NCBI GenBank assembly: GCA_028641055.1
Contig: CM054057.1
Span: 397,714,541 to 397,778,540 of the forward strand
From: Alopecurus myosuroides
Taxonomy: Eukaryota > Streptophyta > Magnoliopsida > Poales > Poaceae
Reading direction: 5' to 3'
Length of the DNA: 64,000 bases
In this document: piece after piece, positions 56,641-64,000 of the stretch
Layout: each line of letters opens with the position of its first letter
Numbering within the stretch: the stretch's first letter is position 1
The notes under the pieces: model-generated
Told to the model about the DNA's origin: nothing
What the model saw: only the letters and a program-made list of their open reading frames with translations
Databases searched by the model: none
Made by a program: the position numbers and the translations under genes

Positions 56641-56838
56641 GGGCTTCAGGGCTTGGATTCTGCCGCCACAGCCTGCAGCTGCGCCTGAGAAAGCAAGACG
56701 GGCCGATCTATAATTGCAGCCAGCCCAGCCCGGATGTAGCGAGGATGAAACACTGGATAACAAAAGGGGATAAGCCGAGCTGCTCCCACGGTGACCCCCG
56801 CACTTCTGTCCCTCGCCGGAGCATCACCCTGTGAACCT
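56641..56838 (+). promoter_or_regulatory. Upstream region and leader of the uS5c gene
   Basis: GC-richer, gene-proximal sequence without an obvious TATA box, as is common for plant housekeeping genes. The last bases before the start codon are GTGAACCTATGG, with G at +4. Confidence 0.4.
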
Positions 56839-59307
56839 ATGGCCACCACCGCCACCGCCATGGCCATGGCCACCACTTCCCCTGCCGCCCCGATTATTCC
56901 CGCACTGTTCTCTTCCCTTCCACAGCGCCTCCGCGTCTGCCCCAAACCCCTCCTCTCCACATCCCGCCGCCTTGTGCTCCCTGTCCCCAAGTCCTCCTCC
57001 TGGGAAGGCTCCGCTTCCGAGCAAGAAGACGTAGAAGGGGAGGCGGAGGATTCTGCGGAAGCCGCCTCTGGTGACGAGGTGGGGGAGGATGAGGACGACG
57101 AGAAGCCGCAGCCGGAGGCGGTGTCTACCTCAGAATTTCAATTCGCGGCACCACCAGAGGGCTACATTGAGCCTGCTCCGTTCGACGAGCTTCCGCCTGA
57201 ATCACCGGAGGATGTGGCGGCAGCGTACGAGTCGCTCTACGGGCCGGCCTTCAGCGGCGAGTCGTTGATGGGGAACAATGTGTTCGAGGTGAAGGTCGTG
57301 GACCCAGTCGACATGGACCGGGACCAGCGCCCCAACGACGACTTCAGCGAGCGCGTCGTGCAGGTCAGCCGAGTCACCAAGGTCGTCAAGGGTGGGAGGC
57401 AGCTCTCCTACCGCGCCCTCGTCGTGGTCGGCGACATGAAGGGACACGTTGGTGTGGGTGTCGGCAAGGCCAAGGAAGTCTCAGAGGCCATCACCAAGGC
57501 TGCGATGAATGGCCGCCGCAATCTCGTCACAGTGCCACTAACCAAATACTGCACCTTCCCGCACAGGTCAGTCACATTGCTAGCTACGCTACTTGAGCTT
57601 TGTTCTTGAATTGCATGCGAGGTGGGTGTGCTAATATGCTCCACACATTTGTTTTTACTGCAAGGTTTGCCATAACTAAGCTGTGGCATGTCACAGAATT
57701 GTGGCAAGGCACAACAGTGGCGTGCAACCAACACATACCTAAGAAAGTCGTAGAATGAGTTTCAACATGCTCTAAATTCACAAGATACTGTAGATGCAAT
57801 TGTATGGATGAGCTTAGTAGTGTTTATAATCTTGCCTTTAAACAAGAATCTGAAAGCAATGGAATATTGAAGCCCGAACTCAATTTAAGTTAGTAACTTA
57901 TATTTCACATTTCAGTATTCTATATTTGTGGTTTCATTGTTCTTCTTGTTTCGCTGAGACAATTGCAAACCTTCACAATAACTTATTTGAACTGCTCTGT
58001 TCTGTAATGAATTGTGGTGTCACTGAGGATTATTCCTTGTTGCTTTTGAATACTGATAGAGTAAATTTTTGTATAGCTCACTTTTAGTAGTCATAGTTGA
58101 AACCATGTTAGAGAAGTGTTATTTATTTTCCATCTAACAAGCATTGCGAGATTTTTTAAGAATTCTACAATAATTTTGAAGTCTCATATACCGAAGTCGA
58201 AACTTGATGTTTAGTTAATCGCTCTAGATTTTCTGTTTTGAATGTTTTTCTGTTTGGCTTAGCCAATAGTAAACAGTAGTGTGCTGGTTTAATCGGCCTG
58301 TATCTTCTGAGAATCCAATCTATCCTTTACCTTTTGCCTCTTTCCCTCATTTATGATGACACTATGAAAACATGGCTAAAGGTGGCGGATCCCTTCCTTA
58401 GACTCCATGATTTTTCACACGGATAGCGATTCGAATGTGCTAGTCACCAAGTCACAGCTTGTTTCTCACCTATGATAACATTATTGCACAATATCAAATG
58501 ACTTTCTAATTGGGGTCATCAACCTGCATTCGCCAGGATCATGCCCCCTATCCTGAAGGACCTGAACATATGGCAGAATGTTTTACAAATTGATAATTCA
58601 GTAAGAACATAGTATATATTTCTGATGCGGTTACTCCTTGCCATGATGTGTGTAATAAACCTAGTTTAGATATTGTGAATTTGCGCGACTAAGTTCTTCA
58701 ATATACAAATAGTTACATTCCGTGTACATTTCTAATTTCTATGAAAGATATACCTTATACAGGTGTACCATCTGTACTCCCTCTGTCCCATATTACTTCA
58801 CGCTAAAATGGATGTATCTATCACTAAAATAAATCTAGATACATCCATTTTAGCGCCATCTAATGTAGGACGGAGGGAGTAGTATATATTTGATTAAAAT
58901 CTAGAAGGCATCGAATATCTAGCAGTTGTTCTTTCATCTGATTATTGAGTTAATAGAGCCTTTAGTCTTGCTAGCCTTTTATATAGACATATATGATTGT
59001 AAACCTGTGCTCTGTTGCAATTCTGAGAAGCATGTTTCCTCTTTTTAACACAAACAGAGCTGAGGCGAACTATGGAGCAGCGAAGGTCATGCTGCGGCCT
59101 GCTTGCCCTGGATCTGGTGTGACTGCAGGTGGAGCTGTGAGGGTTGTGCTGGAGATGGCTGGAGTTGAAAATGCTCTAGGGAAGCAGCTGCGAAGCAAGA
59201 ATCTGCTCAACAACGCAAGAGCTACCGTGAAGGCGACCCAGATGATGAGACAGTTCTCAGATGTTGCTGCAGAGCGCGGCCTTCCAATGGAGGAATTGTG
59301 GAAGTGA
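56839..59307 (+). CDS. rps5: Plastid 30S ribosomal protein S5 (uS5c), nuclear gene, 2 exons, 325 aa
   Basis: Component of the small subunit of plastid ribosomes, near the decoding site, made in the cytosol and imported. Exon 1 is 56839-57566 and exon 2 is 59058-59307. The intron has GT-AG borders (CACAG|GTCAGT and ACAAACAG|AGCTG) and splits Arg243. Residues 1 to about 52 are Ala/Ser/Thr/Arg-rich, a plastid transit peptide. An acidic linker (about 60-95) is followed by a plastid-specific segment. The S5 N-terminal RNA-binding domain is at about 167-232 ([40 protein letters not shown]) and the S5 C-terminal domain at about 244-318 ([21 protein letters not shown], split here by the reader at any point). 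Upstream in-frame codons start only at GTG, so ATG 56839 is the start. No disruption is seen. Confidence 0.94.
57567..59057 (+). other. Intron of the uS5c gene (1491 bp)
   Basis: AT-rich, with short meaningless frames. It begins GTCAGT and ends CACAAACAG. Contains a complete Stowaway-type element at 58777-58879; otherwise nothing recognised. Confidence 0.88.
58777..58879. mobile_element. Stowaway-type MITE in the uS5c intron (103 bp)
   Basis: Terminal inverted repeats CTCCCTCTGTCCC and GGACGGAGGGAG flanked by TA target duplications (58775-58776 and 58880-58881). An internal inverted pair TAAAATGGATGTATCTA / TAGATACATCCATTTTA makes it a near-perfect hairpin. A typical Tc1/mariner-derived MITE of grass introns. 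Confidence 0.93.
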
Positions 59308-59685
59308 TCAAACAGATCAGGTTTCATCTGTGCCTGACGGGATTCTTTTCTTTCTTCTGCTGTATTTGTTGAGTTCGTTTTCAGTGTATCTATTTATTGG
59401 GACTGGTCTACCAATATATGTAGCTTCCTTGTATTTGTACATCATTGGAGCAAATCAACAAAAATGTTACTCTTTTTTTAGCGAAAATTGTTTTCTGAGT
59501 AAAGTATGTTATTGTTAGAGTCTCGTTGCAGATTGTGTTATGCTATGATTAGCAATTCACGACAAGAATCAAGATCATCACATATGATTAGCAATTCACG
59601 ACAAGAATCAAGATCATCACAGCAATATCGGAATTTCTACTTTATTGCCAATTTCGGAGACACCAATTGGTCTGTAGTCGAATTC
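59308..59685 (+). other. 3' UTR and downstream region of uS5c
   Basis: AT-rich sequence with no gene. It includes a 39-bp tandem duplication (59545-59621). It ends in AATTC (59681-59685), directly before the LTR of the reverse-strand chromovirus, probably its target-site copy. Confidence 0.6.
59545..59621 (+). repeat. 39-bp tandem duplication downstream of uS5c
   Basis: Two adjacent, practically identical copies of a unit starting ATGATTAGCAATTCACGACA (59545-59583 and 59584-59621). Confidence 0.85.
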
Positions 59686-60027
59686 TGAATCGAGGTTACA
59701 AGAGGCCAGCCGGTCTAGCGGCGGCTAGGGTTCAACCCAGAGGGGAAAAGAGATGGTTTGTTACACGCTCGATCCGAGCTAAATAGAAAAGGGAAAAAGA
59801 AGACGACAACGGAGTGAGCAGGTGAGGAGAGGATGATCTGTCAGGGTATCGACGTTGACCAAAACCAGGCAGTATCCGTTGGGCATTGTCATCCTTCCAT
59901 CTACACATCGACGGTTCACCGATGCTCCCCATATGGCGCGCACCTGGCAGGAGCAACGTGACCGAGGTGAGCTGGAAGTCTGAATATGGACGGCTACTGT
60001 TTGTTTTCTTCAGGCCAAGATCCTGAC
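59686..60027 (-). repeat. 3' LTR of a Reina-like chromovirus (342 bp)
   Basis: On the - strand it starts TGTCAGGATCTTGG (60027), right after a purine-rich GACGGGGTGGAAT tract, and ends CCTCGATTCA (59686). Short LTRs of this size are usual for the Reina clade. The element's 5' LTR is missing. Confidence 0.65.
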
Positions 60028-61282
60028 AATTCCACCCCGTCGAGACCAGACTTGTCCTCAAGGCTTGAAAGTCGGAAAGACATTCTGGATGAACTAAGAG
60101 TCCTCCCATGTTGTCGCTTCCTTGGGTAAATTGATCCACTTGAGCCATTGGACGATGGGAATACTGATGTTTCCTTGCTTCCTAGGAATTAACTTGCGCT
60201 CGAGCACTGGGCCAGTCTGAATATGGCCTTGAGCATCGATGAGAGGTAGAGTAGGGGTCGGTATCGCCATTGGGCCTTGATGTGTCTTGAGCTGGCTTAC
60301 ATGGAAGGTATGATGGAGAGTGCAGCCGTCCGGTAGTAGCAGTTTGTAAGCTGTGTTTCCCACTTTTTCCATTATTCGAAAGGGCCATAGAATTTTGAAT
60401 GTAAGTTAATGCTTCGATGAATATTCAGGGAAGAATGTCTATAAGGCTGCACCTTTAAGTAGACCATATCTCTAATCTCCAATTGCCTATCACTTCTGTT
60501 TTTATTGGAAAAATGTACCATTCTTTCTTGAGCTGCCTTTAGGTTCTCTTTGATGACGTTGTTAGCTAATTCCCTGTTCTGTAGCATGTCATTAGCAGTT
60601 TCTGTTTGGGCATCAGGAAGGAACATCTCTGTCACTTGAGGGGGTGGAAATCCATAGAGGGCCTGGAAGGGGGTCATCTGTAGAGACGTGTGAAAGGTGG
60701 TGTTATACCACCATTCCGCAGAAGCTAGCCAGGTTTGCCATTTCTTGGGTTGTTCAAAAGCCATACACCTCAAGTATGTTTCAAGGCACTGGTTCACTTG
60801 TTGCGTTTGGCCGTCAGTTTGTGGGTGGTAACTTGTACTCATGTGTAGCTTAATTCCCAAGGCCTTGAACAATTCCTGCCGTAGATGACTTCTAAAAATC
60901 CGGTCCCTGTCAATATCAATCACTAGTGGTAGGCCGTGTAATTTGAAGACATTCTCCATGAATGCAGTTGCTACTGTCTTGATAGAAATTGGGTGCTTGA
61001 GTGCCACAAAATGTGCATACTTGGTGAATCTGTCGACCACTACTAGTATCATGTCCTTGTTGTTTGAAGTTGTAGTCCTTCGATGAAGTCCATCCTAATA
61101 TATGTCCAAGCCATATCAGGGACAGGTTGTGGTTGTAAGAGCCCAGGATACTTCAAATGTTCCGGTTTGTTAATTTTACATATTGCGCGCTCTTTGATGA
61201 ATTTTGCAATTTCTTCCCTCATATTTGGCCAGTAGAACAACAGTTGTATTCTGTGAAATGTAGCCCTCTCTCCTGAGTGACC
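60028..61282 (-). pseudogene. Reina-like chromovirus pol: integrase and chromodomain
   Basis: Gypsy integrase on the - strand. Zinc-finger region: HSGERATFHRIQ, FYWPNMREEIAKFIKE, CKINKPEH. Catalytic core: VVVDRFTKYAHFVALKHP, then IDRDRIFRSHLRQELF, where the second Asp motif is changed from the usual SDRD, then SYHPQTDGQTQQVNQCLE, where the catalytic Glu position reads Gln. GPFE and HTFHVSQLK follow, then a chromodomain-like end (VQWLKWINLPKEATTWED). Frame breaks near 61050, 60372 and 60100 make it inactive. The upstream RT/RNase H part is cut away by the LTR at 61283. Confidence 0.87.
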
Positions 61283-61773
61283 TGACGAGGGGACGAATCC
61301 TGGACCTATCGGGTGAGGCTACCCGGTCCAAGGCCCAAGATCTACGCCCGAAGGGAGATGTCATAGACAGTTCTAGAAGGCCCAATCAAGGCCCACCCGC
61401 AAGGCCTTGATGGTCAAGAAAGGAAACTTGTAACCGACTTGAGGTTAGGGTTTATATCCCCCCGGGTGCGGTTTGAGACCTGGCCACCTGTATAAGGCTA
61501 GGAGAACCACCGGGAGGGGGACCGAGCAACACCGCATTACCAAAGCCTTGAGATTGAGATCTTACTCTCGACTCGAGCACCCCCCATTGTAACCGATCTA
61601 TTGCTAATATAGATCGACAGAAGCAGGAGTAAGGGTTTTACCTCTACGAGGGCCCCGAACCTGGGTAAATCGTGCCTCCCTGTTAGCCGACGATTGTCAC
61701 CAGCGCCTACACGTTCTCCTAATCAAAACCCTATCGGTTCACCCGAGAGACTTATTGAGATGCATATTCGACA
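61283..61773 (+). repeat. 5' LTR of the Tat-like element (491 bp)
   Basis: TGACGAGGGGACG to GCATATTCGACA. The start is set by the point where chromovirus reading ends, and the end by the primer site. Contains a leader-like stretch with CTGTATAAGGCTAGG (TATA-like, about 61488). Confidence 0.7.
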
Positions 61774-61791
61774 ATTGGCGCCGTCTGTGGG
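61774..61791 (+). other. Primer-binding site of the Tat-like element
   Basis: ATTGGCGCCGTCTGTGGG, the standard primer site of Tat-type plant gypsy elements, adjoining the LTR end. Confidence 0.85.
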
Positions 61792-64000
61792 AACGGCGGG
61801 CGCTGGATCCACGTCATCTTCGGTCTCATCGTCACCAACCTTCAGTTGGAGCCCTGGAGCTTCGACTTCAGCAGATCCGATCCGATTCGGGTCGATCATC
61901 GTCGCGCCCCACTCGCCGGAATCACGCCCGGCGTTCAGCGGATTAGAAAAAAGCGTCACCCCGACGTTCGGGAGCTTCCGCTTCCACGCCAACAAAGCGG
62001 GAATCCTACACTTCCCCGAGCAAACCGATCTCGAAGGATCTGACTCCGAGTCGATCTCGAGCCCGGAAACTCTTGACTCGCTGCTCAATAACGCTGGATG
62101 CGATCTAGGAGGTAGCGGCAGATCCGTGCGCCCCAGCACTCGCAACTTCCACACCATCGCTGCGGAGAAGCCTTCTCGGGTTGGAAAAACTCGTCAATCC
62201 AGGCCTAGGACTCACGGGCCATATCTGGCTCAGGTCTGCATGGCACGATCGAACGATCCACCCGAAGAAACGAAAAAGAGCGCGACGGAGCGAGAGTTCA
62301 TCAAAGTATCGCGAGAAGCTTGGGTCAAGGCAAAAGCGGCCGTACACTCCGCCTAGCCAATCGAAGAAGGAGCCCCTCAGGAAGATCTAACCGCATACCA
62401 CTATCATCTAGTGAAAGCGGCAGCGCTGATCAAAGAAGCTCGCAAGGATCTGGACGAGCGAAAAAAGCTGGCGGACGAATCGAGTCAGCGTCGCGCGGCT
62501 CTCTCCAAAACACCCTCGGTAGGGAACAATCCCCCGAAGAAGATATACGTCTCGAAGACCGCGGCCATGGATGGCGAGTCTCTAAGCGCGGTTAGCAGAA
62601 CACTCGAAACCTCCCTTATGCGTGTCGACGACGACGACAACATGCACCCGACTACTCCCGCCGCCGCAGTTCTGGCTGCAGCCACTTATCTGCAGGCGAA
62701 CCAGCCAGGGGAGAACGACCCTCGTGCGGAGCAATACATGCAAGTCCAGAAGGGGCTAGGCATGGCGGCCGCAAGACTCGCAGCCCAAGGCCGCAAGAAC
62801 GCGACTGCACAGGAGAAGGACAAAGAAACACCCCGTAGACACAGGAGTACATCGCCCAGAAAGGAGAAGTCACCTCGTCGCGCCCGAGGAAAAGAAGCCC
62901 GACGACGCGGTGATAGCCCGAGTAGCAGCGATGACAGCCCGAGAGATCGAGATCACAGTCCGCGGCATCATAGCGGCCGCTCGCGACACCGCAGCAAGTA
63001 GCCGCGGAAGGAGGTCGATTGCGACCAGCCTGGATACAACGCGCGATCTGACATCGCGCAGAACAAAGTCAACAAGGCCTGAGCGGTCAGGAACCGCGCA
63101 CGTTCCCCATCCACCTCTTCTGACGAAGAGGCCTGCGATGCATTATGCTTTACTCGCGACATCCGCGAGGCACCAAATGCCCAGGAGATTTAAGCTTACC
63201 ACGGAAGTGCCAAAATACGACGGTTCGCTGGAGCCTAAATCCTGGCTGTCGGATTACCTCACGGCAGTAAAATGCCAACGTGGGAATAAGACCACAGCTA
63301 TGCAGTACCTTAACCTACATCTTGTAGGCGCTGAGCGCAGCTGGCTCGAAGGAAGACCGAAGGCATGCTACGGATCATGGGACGATCTAACCTTCGACTT
63401 CCGCAAGAACTTCTAAGCAACATATAAAAGACCCGCGACCATCGAGGAGCTGCGAGCTTGCAGGCAAAAGAGTGGTGAGTCTACTCGCGGATACATCCAG
63501 TGATGGACCACACTCAGGAATACGGCGGGAAACAGATCGGAAGAGGTCGCAGTCGAAGCTTTTACCAAAGGAGCTCGACGAACCGCCTTCAGAGAAGAAC
63601 TAGGGTGAGCCGCACCCAAAACCATCGGAGAACTGATGGCTATAGCCGACAGATGGGCCAACGGAGAGGACTCGGTGCGCACTGAAAAGGCAGCTTCGCC
63701 AGCGCCCGAAGACGACCGTCATGGTCGAAAGTAAAGGAGAAAGCATTACGATCACGACGATCGAGAAGAACTGGTGGCGGCAGAGTTCACGAGAAATCGT
63801 GATAGCGGACATCGCGGAAATCACGAATGGAAGCCAAAGCCAGAGGATAAAACTTCCGAGGAGGACCTCGACGGTTACTGCACGCTACATCTATTTACAG
63901 ATAAGCGCACGGGCAAGACCAAGGCAACACAGCTCCTCAAGGATTGCCAAAAGTTCCTTGACATACACGAGGCCTTCTCGAAGAAAAACAGAGCGGCAGT
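61792..64000 (+). pseudogene. gag: gag of the Tat-like element, broken by stops and a frameshift
   Basis: The reading frame runs from the primer site with an in-frame TAG at 62354-62356 and ends at 63001. It then continues one frame over (from about 62910) with stops TAA 63414 and TGA 63501, and further scraps reach the window end. The N-terminal part is Ser/Pro-rich. It is followed by a helical segment (VKAAALIKEARKDLDERKKL) and an Arg/Ser-rich basic tract (62830-63000). The capsid core is TTEVPKYDGSLEPKSWLSDY, GAERSWLEGRPKACYGSWDD and ATYKRPATIEELRA. Normally forms the particle shell; this copy cannot make a full product. The zinc knuckle and pol would lie beyond the window. Confidence 0.85.

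Larger units (their letters stand above)
61283..64000 (+). mobile_element. Tat-like gypsy retrotransposon, 5' part (continues beyond window)
   Basis: LTR 61283-61773, primer-binding site, then a long degenerate gag running to the window end. It is inserted within the chromovirus pol, next to the GGHSG motif of its integrase. Tat-type assignment rests on the primer site and the gag sequence. Confidence 0.8.

Noticed and set aside
56791..56838. 16-codon N-terminal extension of uS5c
   Set aside because: The extension has no ATG (first codon GTG); ATG 56839 has good context and starts a typical transit peptide.

Overview
This is a repeat-saturated plant nuclear window, most likely from a grass with a large genome. 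A Triticeae source (wheat, barley, rye or a relative) is my best inference from the nested gypsy retrotransposons, the Stowaway and Harbinger elements with typical grass termini, the Helitron termini and the plastid-derived insert. I see one ordinary host gene, the nuclear gene for plastid ribosomal protein uS5c (56839-59307, two exons, Stowaway element in the intron). Almost everything else is transposable-element DNA.

Layout. 1-7219: gypsy element G1 (+), a non-autonomous copy with an intact gag, no pol, and a giant 3' LTR (2766-7219) that contains a PIF/Harbinger-type element (4259-5634) carrying its own intact 205-codon gene. 7220-7341: terminus of a Helitron that G1 landed in. 7342-11829: degraded LTR-like DNA split by a second Helitron (8467-11059). 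11830-15679: truncated LTR of family R (R1). 15680-18365: plastid psaA-psaB insert, decayed. 18366-50450 approx.: gypsy element G2 (- strand; same family as G1 but with pol), opened by two R-family insertions. The first is a solo LTR, R2 (18677-22765, duplication ACATG). The second is R3 (27734-47623, duplication CTATG), whose 5' LTR is itself opened 20 bp before its end by R4 (32278-42274, duplication ATCCC). 50451-52009: fragments of other LTRs. 52010-54858: one LTR plus gag of a third gypsy type (-). 54859-56065: copia pol remnant (-). 56066-56838: LTR-like and CACTA-like fragments and the uS5c upstream region. 59686-61282: Reina-like chromovirus 3' half (-), cut by a Tat-like gypsy element (+, 61283 to the window end).

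The most unusual feature is the organisation of the giant LTRs of families R and G. In both, the LTR looks like a small gene: a GC-rich first exon behind a TATA-like box, a long AT-rich intron, a short second exon ending in an AG|GCAAGT (GC-type) donor, and a third exon with a stop codon. Both junctions lie in the same codon phase and exons 2 and 3 stay open in every copy. The predicted tail is acidic in R; in G exon 2 is cysteine-rich. Every R LTR also carries, inside intron 1, a tRNA-like module (box A, box B with T-arm, T-run), a GGTTCAG/CTGAACC hairpin, and an array of degenerate units of about 160 bp. R elements are also extreme in proportion: LTRs of about 4-5 kb around an internal region under 1 kb made of gag, pol and integrase scraps.
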